Source: Phoenicibacter congonensis
GTDB taxonomy: Bacteria > Actinomycetota > Coriobacteriia > Coriobacteriales > Eggerthellaceae
Assembly (NCBI GenBank): GCA_030530045.1
Contig: JAUMVS010000010.1
Coordinates: 1 to 14,091, forward strand
Length of the DNA: 14,091 bases
Reading direction: 5' to 3'
The notes under the pieces are model-generated. The model made no database searches. It saw only the letters and a list, made by a program, of their open reading frames with translations, and was not told the DNA's origin. Below are positions 7,301 to 14,091 of the stretch, piece after piece. Each line of letters begins with the position of its first letter. Position 1 is the first letter of the stretch. A program made the translations under genes and the position numbers.

Positions 7301-10300
7301 ATGGCAGCTGCTCTTGGACTAACTGCTTCTACCTCAAAGGTTCTACCAACAATACCAGCGCTTCACCTAATGATGGTGTTTATCGTGGAACCATTAACAA
7401 CGTTAAGGCATTCGGCACTGGTGGTGATGTTGAGTCGCTGCAGTCATGGATGGTAAATGGCGGCACTTCATCTGATGACACGGGTGCTAAGATTTGGTTT
7501 AACGACACAACTGGAATCAATTCAAAAGACGGCGTTAGCTATCCTGTTCTTTACTACCAGGGTGGCAAAGACGTCTCGAGTGATTACGATGTCTATGTTT
7601 TGCAGTCAACCACAAACGGCAAAGTTTCTGCCGACAAAGAGACTGCTAAATATGGCGAGACTGTAACTATGAGCTATGAGACTCTCGCTCCTGGTTACAC
7701 ATTTGACTACTACATCGTCAATGGCGAGAAGACAACCAACCCAACTGTCACAGTTACAGGCGGAACAATGATTTCTGCTAAATGGCGTGAGTTGACTTCA
7801 GCTACATTCACCATTGAGGACACCACCGACAAACCTTACGAGATTACTGTCACTAAGACAGGCGTTGACAAGGTTGATGGCGTTTGGAAGTATGTCACCG
7901 ATCAACCTGTTAAGTCAGGCGACACTGTCTATGAAGAAGACGTCCTGACCTACACAGCAAAGATTAAAGACGGTTATGTGCCTGAAGATTCAAGCTCTGA
8001 ATACACAGGTGTGTTCTCATTCCAGACAAACAACGAGGGCAAGAGGGTTTCTTCTAGCAGCACGTTTACAGTTACCAAGGACCACACAAATCTTGATCTT
8101 GCTGTTTCCAGCGTTGGAGAGGCTAAGAAGACTTGGTATTCAAAGGCTGACACTTCTTGGTACAGCGCTGACAAGGATGAGTTTGAGATTTCGACACCAG
8201 AGCAACTCGCTGGCGTTGCTAAGCTCGTTTACGACTACACAATGGTTGACGGCGTTGTAACTCAAGGTGACAATTTCTACGGAAAGACCATCAAGCTTGC
8301 TTCTGACATCTCATTGAAGAACAACGATGGAACCGATGGCTTGAGGCAGTGGTGTCCAATTGGCGGCACTGGCAGCACAAGCAAAGGAAATGTCTTTGAG
8401 GGAACATTTGATGGTGCAGGCCATTCAATCACCGACCTCGTAGAGCAAGATTACATCTCAGGTGTAGTTACATCCTACAGAGGTCTCTTTGGCCAAACCA
8501 TGAATGCAACCATCAAGAACGTTAACGTTGCTGGTAGCATTTCAACTTCTAGCTACAATGGCGGCATCGCTGCTTACGCAATTAACACTACGGTTGACAA
8601 TTGCGTATCGAATGTAAACATGATTCCGCTTAACACTTGGACCTATGGAACTATTGGTGGCGTTGTTGGCTATGGCAAATCTGCTAATGTAACGAATTGC
8701 GTTAACAACGGCTCAATTAATTGCTACATGTCCTACTCCTATGTCGCCGGCATCATCGCTAAGAATGAGATGAACACAGGTGACACCGAGCGCAAGACAA
8801 TTGCAAACTGCGTTAACAACGGAGCGATTACTGTCCTTGATGGTCAGGCAAACTCCGGCAGTGTTGCAGGCATTATTACTGTTGCTAACAAATACACTGA
8901 CATTAGTAACTGCATTAACGCAGCTGACATTACAGCCTACAATGCAGCAAGCCGTCGCATCAATATCGGTGGCATTGTACAAGAAGTCGCTAATGGAACA
9001 ACAATTTCTGAGTGCGCTAACACAGGTAACCTTTCCAACCTAGTCGGCACTGGCTCCAAGGGTAATGGCTGTGGTGACGTTGGTGGCATTTGTGGCAACT
9101 TCAGTGGTGGCGGCACAATGACTGACTGCTACAACCAGGGCAACCTTGTTTCTGAGTACAACAAACAGTACAACGAATGTTATGTTGGCGGTCTTGTTGG
9201 AAGATGCTCAGGCACTTCAGCTGGCTCTATTACTAACTGCTACAACTCAGGCACCGCAAAAGCTGAGCTTGAGGGATACTATGGCGCACTTGCACCAAAT
9301 GCATACAAGGTCCCAACTGTAACTAATTGCTACTATCTCGATTCCACCGGAACTTCTGGCGGTTCCAAGACTGACGACACCTACGAAGGCGCAAAAGCTT
9401 TGACTTCTGACGAACTCAAGGCAGCAGCTCCTGACCTTGGTGAGAAGTTCAGCGCTGATCCAAATGGTGGCTACCCAATTCTTGCAAGCGGAACCACGCT
9501 TCCTGTTACTGTTTCATTCAACACAGGTGACGGCTCATTCGTTCCTGCTCAGTCAGTAACAAGCGGCAGCACAATCACTCGTCCAGCTGACCCAACAAAA
9601 GATGACTACGTCTTTGTTGGTTGGTACACCGACGAGGCTTGCACTCAGGAGTATGACTTCAGCACCGCTGTTGATCACAACTTCACGCTTTATGCAAAAT
9701 GGCAACGTGCCTACAACCTCCAGAGACTCTCAGGCGATGATGCCTATGGCACAAACCTTGAGACTCTGAAGAAAGACGTTGAAGAGAATGGAACACCAAG
9801 TGGCGTAATCATTTGCAACACTGGTCACTACATCGACTCTTTGAGCGCAGCGGCTCTTTCTGGCCTGCTCGATTACCCAATCTTGCTCGTCAACGGAACC
9901 GACAGCACTTTGAATGACAACTCTAAGCAAGCAATCAACTTGCTCACGAACAGCGGAAACGACAAGATTGAAGTTATCATTCTTGGCGGTAAATTTGCTG
10001 TAACTGAGAGCATTGAAGCTGAGCTGCAGAACTACGACTCAGATGATTCTTGCGAGAGAATCTATGGCGATGATGGTTACCTCACCAACCAGGCAGTCTA
10101 CGATTACGGCGCCAATAGAAACGGCGGCTGGAACGAAGACGAGGTCATGGTTGCAACAGGTAACGGCTTCTATGACGCTCTTGGCGCAGGAAGCTACGCA
10201 GCTGCTAAGAAGTCGTTCATTCTTCTTTCTAACCCTTCAAGCGACAATGCTTCACTTGTCGAGAAAGCTGCAAACCACAAGGCTGCAACTATTATCGGCG

Positions 10301-10677
10301 GCAAGGCTGCTGTTACCGATGAACTCGTAAAGAGCATCGAGGACAAAGGCCTCACAACCGAGAGAATTGCAGGCGACGATGCCTATGCAACTAAAGTTGC
10401 ATTTGTAAAGCACGCTATCGACAACGGCATGACTCTTGAAGGCGCTGGCTTCAGCACAATTAACAGCTACTATGACGCTCTTGGTTCATCACACATCTTG
10501 GCCAAGTCAAACAGCGTAATGTTCTTGGTTGGACTTGATGAGACATTTAACCAACCTGTTTACAACATGATGGGATCTTCTGAAGACGAGCTCACAAACG
10601 GCAAGCTTTTCGGCGGAACTGCAGCTGTAACTGATGTTACAAAGCAGGCAATCATCGACGCTGTCTACGGAAAATAG
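4312..10677 (+). CDS. Giant cell-wall-attached surface protein: beta-helix, GLUG repeats, InlB repeat, three CWB2 repeats
   Basis: 2121 residues. A signal peptide (1-35, cleavage SYA/E) leads to an acidic Thr/Ala/Glu/Asp linker (about 36-125). A beta-helix region (about 130-400) has recurring IGG...G and GGS/GG turns like Cthe_2159-type carbohydrate-binding proteins. A beta-strand repeat module (about 540-620) follows. There are two WY-led modules, starting near W632 and W1283, each running into GLUG-type repeats with recurrent [NDE]C[VIAY]N, the second block about 1430-1675. An Ig/repeat module lies at about 1092-1160 and an InlB B-repeat at 1732-1797, ending LYAKWQ. Three CWB2 repeats start at R1805, R1916 and R2018, each with an RxxGDD motif. 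CWB2 domains hold proteins non-covalently on wall polymers, so no LPXTG signal is expected and none is seen. It is probably an adhesin or glycan-binding protein; the ligand is unknown. It is transcribed alone, with its own promoter and terminator. Confidence 0.93.
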   Translation: MDSSSRSVRWKILAVLLSISLVIGLCPGLSKVSYAEELATDSQATNVQEQAEGTTGGADEATADGEATADSEQQADSQGTVEEQEGTIEMPTVVDQADDSAATASDEATTAEDTASDEITGDTEITKGGTYQLASDASGVITVSTTDPVTFVGGGLTVTYGEDGQATLTGTSINVAFDASGTEGADITLKDAYLSNKTELRNTFNFAGEGNKLSFEGVNVVDYDKGYTTADDALIHVPSSAELTILGSGTAYIYNNTQGAGIGGNTGESNGTIVFGDAETSTGPTIFEKGTRQGAVIGAGARSKDTDIPGSITFEGGLYNLISNSRGAVIGGSAGANGASAGTKVYIKGGSININVDWTGAAIGGGGFDSGNDSSGGECYITGGSLRIYADHNAVANNPNYKGWNGQSLVEGVSDVALTAKRLNANDEEVVRCNFDTSLIDAATNYTAYVDGSTKPFFSGPLHGYSFIQEALDKGEQLSITETPSNWVKSTDQNLYFYLTKKDHKLKVNGQRFIAKWDETNQTFNIVDDDSNLVSEATGNGSVLVAAGEGEAGEAVTAKAGDTVTVTPTAADGNYLAQVRYAVKAEGEENYSTYTALKATDGTYTFTMPEGNVLVYADFVSIVWDGTLDLTWYDPDQTVYHLNYAAQFEAAAALNNGIFTTYPTKTVTPEGSTASHEVPDYEKYLEMIGAVQNEDDTFDGSNLYGEFTSTYTVVDMQVSTTTESEVTNTTRVIGDATQIVANNSTGTHGQYNQVTTSTYWYGATDFNGKTIYVDSDLDFGGTKTADGKWSPTSPLYMSLAGQYAMLPQNGWSVLGSSFNGCLDGNGHKFENVYAERYAKGGNFGDSQSLGIVGRLGNHDGDPAEIAAVNPTVRQIVLESGWMSCRRSSGCIVGKIGQTSATKKNDGSTGGIIEYCINKADIICTDKKGIGGICGAGWNKGVIRYCANFGNVTQVGSGSGFIAGGIVGSNEVPVIGCYNVGYVYAGQARYSQAIGTNNGSCSWTNCFYLKGSTNNTSASPNDGVYRGTINNVKAFGTGGDVESLQSWMVNGGTSSDDTGAKIWFNDTTGINSKDGVSYPVLYYQGGKDVSSDYDVYVLQSTTNGKVSADKETAKYGETVTMSYETLAPGYTFDYYIVNGEKTTNPTVTVTGGTMISAKWRELTSATFTIEDTTDKPYEITVTKTGVDKVDGVWKYVTDQPVKSGDTVYEEDVLTYTAKIKDGYVPEDSSSEYTGVFSFQTNNEGKRVSSSSTFTVTKDHTNLDLAVSSVGEAKKTWYSKADTSWYSADKDEFEISTPEQLAGVAKLVYDYTMVDGVVTQGDNFYGKTIKLASDISLKNNDGTDGLRQWCPIGGTGSTSKGNVFEGTFDGAGHSITDLVEQDYISGVVTSYRGLFGQTMNATIKNVNVAGSISTSSYNGGIAAYAINTTVDNCVSNVNMIPLNTWTYGTIGGVVGYGKSANVTNCVNNGSINCYMSYSYVAGIIAKNEMNTGDTERKTIANCVNNGAITVLDGQANSGSVAGIITVANKYTDISNCINAADITAYNAASRRINIGGIVQEVANGTTISECANTGNLSNLVGTGSKGNGCGDVGGICGNFSGGGTMTDCYNQGNLVSEYNKQYNECYVGGLVGRCSGTSAGSITNCYNSGTAKAELEGYYGALAPNAYKVPTVTNCYYLDSTGTSGGSKTDDTYEGAKALTSDELKAAAPDLGEKFSADPNGGYPILASGTTLPVTVSFNTGDGSFVPAQSVTSGSTITRPADPTKDDYVFVGWYTDEACTQEYDFSTAVDHNFTLYAKWQRAYNLQRLSGDDAYGTNLETLKKDVEENGTPSGVIICNTGHYIDSLSAAALSGLLDYPILLVNGTDSTLNDNSKQAINLLTNSGNDKIEVIILGGKFAVTESIEAELQNYDSDDSCERIYGDDGYLTNQAVYDYGANRNGGWNEDEVMVATGNGFYDALGAGSYAAAKKSFILLSNPSSDNASLVEKAANHKAATIIGGKAAVTDELVKSIEDKGLTTERIAGDDAYATKVAFVKHAIDNGMTLEGAGFSTINSYYDALGSSHILAKSNSVMFLVGLDETFNQPVYNMMGSSEDELTNGKLFGGTAAVTDVTKQAIIDAVYGK

Positions 10678-10683
10678 TTAGCG

Positions 10684-10736
10684 GCAACCCTTCGGTTGCA
10701 AAACATACGTCACCTCAAACGCTCGCGTTTCGTGAC
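10684..10736 (+). other. Two hairpins between the surface-protein stop codon and its terminator
   Basis: GCAACC (10684-10689) pairs with GGTTGC (10694-10699) over a CTTC loop. A second structure combines GTCAC (10709-10713) with GTGAC (10732-10736) around AAACG/CGTTT (10717-10721 and 10726-10730). Neither has a T-tract, so they are not terminators themselves. They may protect the 3' end or be remnants of repeat elements. Confidence 0.45.
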
Positions 10737-10742
10737 TAAAAG

Positions 10743-10769
10743 AAAAGCCCCCAACTTGGGGGCTTTTCT
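10743..10769 (+). terminator. Strong intrinsic terminator after the surface-protein gene
   Basis: AAAAGCCCCC (10743-10752) pairs with GGGGGCTTTT (10758-10767) over an AACTT loop, giving a 10-pair stem with a T-rich 3' side. The A-rich flank upstream means it could also work on the - strand and stop read-through from the convergent DUF364 gene. Confidence 0.9.
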
Positions 10770-10800
10770 AATTTGCGCGTTCATGCAAACGCAACTGCTA

Positions 10801-11006
10801 AGATAACGGCTGTCACGCATTCGCTTGGGTCGAGGTTTCGTTTTCCGAGTCGGCACACCCTGCGCGAACTATACGCGCTGTGCGCTCTCAGGCTCGCTTC
10901 TAGAAATTCGATTTGGGATAACGGCTGCCGCGCATCCGCTAGGCTCCGGATGAGAGCTTCGCTCTCATAAGTCGCCTGCGCGAACACACGGCCAGCCGTT
11001 ATCTTG
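10801..11006. repeat. Diverged tandem repeat with inverted arms in a convergent intergenic region
   Basis: The 361-base gap between the surface-protein gene and the DUF364 gene has no credible gene. It holds two related units about 115 bases apart. Each begins GATAACGGCTG (10802 and 10917), continues with a CGCAT[TC]CGCT-like segment, and has CCTGCGCGAAC 57-58 bases further on (10859 and 10975). CAGCCGTTATCT (10993-11004) is the exact reverse complement of AGATAACGGCTG (10801-10812) and also pairs with the start of unit 2 (10917-10927). Inside unit 2 are the stems ATGAGAGC/GCTCTCAT (10950-10957 and 10961-10968) and an alternative CATCCG/CGGATG. It looks like a structured, GC-rich REP/BIME- or MITE-like element; a small RNA is less likely. 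No transposase is present. Confidence 0.6.
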
Positions 11007-11038
11007 CCGCTAGCGAATTGATGAGTTGCGATTTAAGG

Positions 11039-11883
11039 TTAATCTTGCTTTTTCAGCCGCGCCATCGCGAAGGCTTCGCCGAAGGTTTGGCGGGCGTCGG
11101 CACGAACTGCGAACTTGGCTTTTTCGATGTCGGCAACAATTCTGCCAGCAAGTTCAGTGTGGCCGTCTTTTAGCAAGAGGTCGCTCATGATGACAGTTGG
11201 CCCGACCATAATCGAAGTTGTTTTCTTGCCAGCGTTTACAAGCTCGGTCAGGCGAGGGTATGTTTTGTTCACGAGCGTGAGGCCTGTGATGAAAGCAAAG
11301 TCGGCATTGGGCAGCTCGAATTCGCAGCCTGGGTCTGGCGTGTCAATTGCGTCGCGGCACCTGCGTTCAAGCACCGTCAACTCGGCGTATTCTTCGATGT
11401 CTTCAATGTGAGGGAAGTGTCCAACGGCAACGACTTTTTGACGAGTTGGTGCAGCTTTGATTACTGGTTCCCAAGTTTGGAACGCATCCTTCTTGCCGTT
11501 CTGGTTTCGCTTGCCGTCAGGCAGAGCAGTTTTGCAAATAACGCAGCCTCCAAGCGACTCAATCATTTCTTTGCGGTTAAACCATGCATTTAGCGCAGCA
11601 ACGCCGATTGATGCTTCTTCCATGCACCACGACTTTGAAAGCTCCGCGACTTCTTTGAGGCGCAAACCTCTCATGTCCTGGCGATGGTTCCTTTTCTGCC
11701 GCCGCTCGCAGCATAGGCAATTCCCATTCCGCAATCGGCTTCGACGTAGGTCCATCTATAGCCAGTGCAGTAATCTTTCACGCGCACGTCTTCTGGAATT
11801 TGCGCAATCAAATCGTTGTAAATCTGCCATGGTGAACCAGGCTTGTCGGTGTCTGGGAAGTGAATTTTTTCTTGATTATCCAT
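11039..11883 (-). pseudogene. DUF4213/DUF364 (putative heavy-metal chelation) protein, frameshifted
   Basis: The N-terminal part reads from ATG at 11883 (an AGGT ribosome binding site lies just upstream) in one frame to about 11680, ending GGRKGTIAR before a stop at 11671-11673. The rest continues in another frame from about 11678 as DMRGLRLKEVAELSKSW, through GVAALNAWFN, VVAVGHFPHIED, a PDPGCEFELPNADFAFITG segment, and NAGKKTTSIMVGPTVIMSD, to TAA at 11039. Joined, it gives roughly 280 residues, the normal size of a DUF4213-DUF364 protein. A single missing base in the coding-strand CCAGGAC near 11676-11682 accounts for the break. DUF364 proteins are tied to metal or cofactor handling by family annotation, and their exact activity is unknown. 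The rest of the frame is intact, so the event is recent or is a sequencing error. The gene lies 95 bases after the MarR gene on the same strand. Confidence 0.85.
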
Positions 11884-11978
11884 TTGCTTACCTGCTGTTT
11901 TAAATTGTTAATAGGGATATTTTAAAACGACTGACCCCCGCATAAAATGCTCGGCGGATTCCAAACCGCTAAAAACGC

Positions 11979-12446
11979 CTATGCTCTTTTTTCGATTTTA
12001 TCGAGGACCAGAAGTGCTTCCGTTGAGGCTTTGATTAAGGCTTCTCTGTCTTTTTTTGAGAGAGTTTGCAGCTGTGCATTAAGCGAGTCGACAGTTTCTT
12101 TTCGCATTTCAAAAGCGACTTTTTTGCCTTTTGGAGTGAGCGAGGCGAGCACCTCTCGAAAGTTAGCTTCGCTTCTGCGCTTTGAGACAATTCCTTTTTG
12201 TGCCAGGTCGTTTATTGCCCTTGTGATGTGTTCTTTTGAAGCCCCGAGGTGGCGTGCGATGTCGCCGATGCTCAAATCACCCTCAAAGGAAAGTCCGAAA
12301 ATTATGTTCGCTTGTATTTTCGTGTAGGGGCCACGATTTTCCATCGACGAAGCCTTCGCAAGTGACTCGTATGCGCCCATTGCGCCTAAAATGACCTCTT
12401 CGGGTGCAATAATCCCAGGGCAAAGCTTTTCAATTTCATCTCTCAT
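11979..12446 (-). CDS. MarR-family transcriptional repressor
   Basis: 155 residues with a winged helix-turn-helix of the MarR type. N-terminal dimerisation helices are followed by LSIGDIARHLGASKEHITRA (recognition region, about 58-77), and DLAQKGIVSKRRSEANFREV leads into the wing and the SLTPKGKKV segment usual for the family. C-terminal helices (about 110-155) complete the dimer interface. ATG at 12446 has GAGGG about 5 bases upstream. It is transcribed away from a DHA2-type efflux gene, the classic arrangement for a repressor that is released by the exported compound. Operator-like palindromes sit in the shared spacer and overlap its own promoter, so it probably represses itself too. DUF364 lies downstream on the same strand and may be read through. 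Confidence 0.93.
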   Translation of the reverse strand: MRDEIEKLCPGIIAPEEVILGAMGAYESLAKASSMENRGPYTKIQANIIFGLSFEGDLSIGDIARHLGASKEHITRAINDLAQKGIVSKRRSEANFREVLASLTPKGKKVAFEMRKETVDSLNAQLQTLSKKDREALIKASTEALLVLDKIEKRA

Positions 12447-12455
12447 GTTCCCTCT

Positions 12456-12476
12456 TTTGAAAGAAATCTTTTCAAA
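12456..12476. promoter_or_regulatory. Inverted repeat near the MarR-gene transcription start
   Basis: TTTGAAA (12456-12462) and TTTCAAA (12470-12476) are separated by 7 bases. It lies just downstream of the predicted MarR promoter, over the likely transcription start, and shares the TTGA/TCAA half-site look of the other two palindromes. It could be an accessory operator. Confidence 0.4.
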
Positions 12477-12478
12477 TC

Positions 12479-12506
12479 ATTTTAATTGATTGTTGACTTT
12501 TATCAA
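12479..12506 (-). promoter_or_regulatory. Predicted promoter of the MarR gene
   Basis: Reading the - strand, TTGATA (12506-12501) and TAAAAT (12484-12479) are spaced by 16 bases. The ATG lies about 33 bases beyond the -10 box. The -35 box is inside the operator-like palindrome at 12493-12506. Confidence 0.6.
12493..12506. promoter_or_regulatory. Operator-like palindrome covering both divergent -35 boxes
   Basis: TTGACTTTTATCAA matches the perfect palindrome at 12540-12553 in 11 of 14 bases. It contains the -35 box of the transporter promoter on + and that of the MarR promoter on -. A repressor bound here would shut both genes. Confidence 0.55.
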
Positions 12507-12520
12507 ATGAGGCCTATACT
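12493..12520 (+). promoter_or_regulatory. Predicted promoter of the efflux-transporter gene
   Basis: TTGACT (12493-12498) and TATACT (12515-12520) are 16 bases apart. Transcription would start near 12527, giving a 5' leader of about 44 bases that carries the second palindrome and the ribosome binding site. Confidence 0.75.
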
Positions 12521-12538
12521 ATCAGTTGCGAAAAATCA

Positions 12539-12554
12539 ATTGATAATTATCAAT
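12539..12554. promoter_or_regulatory. Perfect 16-base palindrome, probable MarR operator
   Basis: ATTGATAATTATCAAT is fully self-complementary and lies about 12-27 bases after the predicted transporter transcription start, just before the GGAGGT ribosome binding site (12560-12565). Length and position fit a MarR dimer site acting as a roadblock to transcription. Confidence 0.65.
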
Positions 12555-12570
12555 AATTTGGAGGTAATTC

Positions 12571-14007
12571 ATGGCGCTCGGTCTCACGAAGGCAAAATTT
12601 AGACAAATGATTATTCTTTTGGCAGGAGCTTTCATCGTTGTTCTCAACATGACTTTGCTCACGCCAGCTCTCAACACGATTATGCACGAGATGAATGTCT
12701 CGCAAACCACTGTTCAGTGGCTCACTTCGGGTTATTCACTAACCGAGGCGGTCGTCATCCCAATGGCGGCATTTTTCATGGGTCGCTTCAGCAACAAACG
12801 GCTTTTTGTGGGCGCAATGTGCGTTTTTTCTTGCGGAAGTTTGATTGGCGCTTTGTCACCAAGTTTTTCGTTTTTGCTGCTCGCAAGGGTAGTGCAGGCG
12901 TGCTCAACAGGCCTCATGATGCCAATGGTCACAAGCATCATTCTTGTTCTCATTCCAAAGGAGCACCGCGGTTCGGCAATGGGCATTGTCACCCTCATCA
13001 TCGGTTTTGCTCCAACGATTGGACCAACTCTTTCTGGTGTTTTGATTGACACAATTGGCTGGAGAGCAATCTTTGCTCTCATTTCGGCACTGTCCCTCGC
13101 AATTGTTGCGCTTTCATTCTTCTATATGACTAGCGAGGTCGATTTTGAAAGAGCCTCATTCGATGCACCATCAGTGGTTCTTGCAAGTTTTGGTCTCGTA
13201 TCTTTACTTTTGGGAATTTCTTCATTCAGTAGTTCCGACAATAAGCTTTTCAATTTCGCGGAAGTTGCTGTCGGTCTGCTGCTGATTGGCATATACGCAA
13301 AAAGGCAGCTATCGGCCGAGCGACCGATGTTGCAAGTTGGAGTTTTGAAAGAATCACGCTACAGAACCTGCGTTATTGTTGTTTGCTTGATTCAAGGTGG
13401 CTTGATTGGAATGGAAACAATCATGCCTCTCTACATTCAGGTCGTTCTTGGCGAACCTGCGACAGTCAGCGGATTGACCTTGTTGCCAGGTGCGGTTCTT
13501 GGCGCTGTAACTGGTGTTCTTGCAGGCAGGATTTTCGACAAGAAGGGTGTTCGCGTGCCCGTTATTTGTGGCGTCGCGATGAATGCCATGGGTCTTGTTT
13601 TGCTTCTGTGCTTGAGCGCCAGCTCCCCAATTTGGTTTGTAACGATTGCCTACGCTTGCGTAATTATGGGACTCGAATTCACAATGACTCCCGTTAACAC
13701 TTGGGGAATTAACTCTCTTCCGAACAATCTCGTTCCGCACGCGCAGAGCACATCAAACACAATTAACCAGGTAGCTGGCTCATTTGGAACAGCGCTCCTC
13801 GTTTCCGTCGCAAGCATGGTAAGTGGCGCAGTTGCAAATTCGAGCTCAGTCGAAGCAACATTCCTCGGCTACCATGCTTCGTTTTTAGCTACAACTGTAA
13901 TTGTAGGAATTGCTCTTTTGACGGTTATCTTCTTCGTAAAAGAACCCTCGAAGAAATCATCCACTGTCCCTGCAATGTCGCCAGAACTGAAACATTCGAA
14001 GTCATAA
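12571..14007 (+). CDS. DHA2-family (EmrB/QacA-type) MFS drug-efflux permease
   Basis: 478 residues, strongly hydrophobic throughout, with a 14-helix pattern expected for the DHA2 family. GRFSNKRLFVGAM (from residue 71) fits the loop 2-3 motif A. FAPTIGPTLSGVLIDTIGWR (about 146-165) is antiporter motif C, marking drug/proton antiporters. A second motif-A-like GRIFDKKGVRVPV is near residue 320. TVQWLTSGYSL in the N-terminal part is typical of EmrB/QacA proteins. The substrate cannot be read from sequence. ATG 12571 follows GGAGGT by 5 bases. Control is probably by the divergent MarR repressor through the palindromes upstream. The gene is monocistronic, followed by a terminator about 55 bases after the stop. 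Confidence 0.94.
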   Translation: MALGLTKAKFRQMIILLAGAFIVVLNMTLLTPALNTIMHEMNVSQTTVQWLTSGYSLTEAVVIPMAAFFMGRFSNKRLFVGAMCVFSCGSLIGALSPSFSFLLLARVVQACSTGLMMPMVTSIILVLIPKEHRGSAMGIVTLIIGFAPTIGPTLSGVLIDTIGWRAIFALISALSLAIVALSFFYMTSEVDFERASFDAPSVVLASFGLVSLLLGISSFSSSDNKLFNFAEVAVGLLLIGIYAKRQLSAERPMLQVGVLKESRYRTCVIVVCLIQGGLIGMETIMPLYIQVVLGEPATVSGLTLLPGAVLGAVTGVLAGRIFDKKGVRVPVICGVAMNAMGLVLLLCLSASSPIWFVTIAYACVIMGLEFTMTPVNTWGINSLPNNLVPHAQSTSNTINQVAGSFGTALLVSVASMVSGAVANSSSVEATFLGYHASFLATTVIVGIALLTVIFFVKEPSKKSSTVPAMSPELKHSKS

Positions 14008-14060
14008 GGCAGTTTGGAAAATGTTTTACTCCCATACACAACCTTACTTTTAGTCCTTTT

Positions 14061-14084
14061 GCGCCCCGCCCTGGGGCGCTTTTT
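14061..14084 (+). terminator. Intrinsic terminator of the efflux-transporter gene
   Basis: GCGCCCC (14061-14067) pairs with GGGGCGC (14073-14079) over a GCCCT loop and is followed directly by five T bases, the standard rho-independent form. Confidence 0.9.
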
Positions 14085-14091
14085 ACTCCGC

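Noticed and set aside
10773..10987. Open frames of 65 and 68 residues on both strands in the intergenic gap
   Set aside because: They overlap each other across the tandem repeat, lack ribosome binding sites and resemble no protein; they arise from the GC-rich repeat.
11884..11978. Promoter or terminator between the MarR and DUF364 genes on the - strand
   Set aside because: Only weak TAAAAT-like and short GCGG/CCGC elements are visible, without a matching partner box or T-tract, so nothing is called.
11947..12327. 126-residue + strand open frame antisense to the MarR gene
   Set aside because: Shadow of a clear MarR coding sequence, with no ribosome binding site and low-quality composition.
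12539..12554. Palindrome as a Fur- or DtxR-type iron box
   Set aside because: It is AT-rich and vaguely Fur-like, but its position between a MarR gene and its efflux target and the repeated half-sites fit a MarR operator better.
12522..12710. 62-residue - strand open frame across the efflux promoter leader
   Set aside because: It overlaps the palindrome, ribosome binding site and start of the transporter, and has no start signals of its own.

Overview
The window looks like chromosomal DNA of a moderately low-GC actinobacterium, most likely of the class Coriobacteriia. The pointers are a giant secreted protein ending in three CWB2 wall-binding repeats, a GLUG / InlB-repeat surface architecture, a Tat-type binding-protein lipoprotein, and DUF364 and DHA2 families typical of anaerobic gut Gram-positives. 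The taxon is an inference; there is no rRNA or other marker gene here.

Region 1 (1-4193, + strand) is a tight five-gene operon whose promoter lies left of the window. It encodes a signal-peptide protein with a C-terminal membrane anchor, a MotA/TolQ/ExbB-type proton-channel subunit, a DUF2149 protein whose single membrane helix resembles that of ExbD, a bitopic protein with an extracellular sulfite-oxidase-like (SUOX-like) domain, and a Tat-exported periplasmic-binding-protein-type lipoprotein of the FepB/BtuF class. The first and fourth proteins appear to share the SUOX-like fold. The set reads as an ExbB/ExbD-like energised machine at a single-membrane cell surface, probably for capture of a metal chelate or tetrapyrrole. 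This is the most interesting part of the window.

Region 2 (4194-10770, + strand) is a monocistronic unit: a strong -10 box, a hairpin at the predicted 5' end of the mRNA, a strong ribosome binding site, a 2121-residue surface protein (beta-helix, repeat modules, two GLUG blocks, InlB B-repeat, three CWB2 repeats), two small hairpins and a strong intrinsic terminator.

Region 3 (10771-11038) has no gene. It lies between convergent genes and holds a diverged tandem repeat with inverted arms and internal hairpins.

Region 4 (11039-11883, - strand) is a DUF4213/DUF364 gene broken by an apparent one-base frameshift. Region 5 (11979-14084) is a divergent regulator/efflux pair: a MarR-family repressor (-) and a DHA2-type drug-efflux permease (+). 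A palindromic operator-like sequence overlaps both -35 boxes and a second, perfect copy lies in the transporter leader. The transporter ends at a clear terminator.
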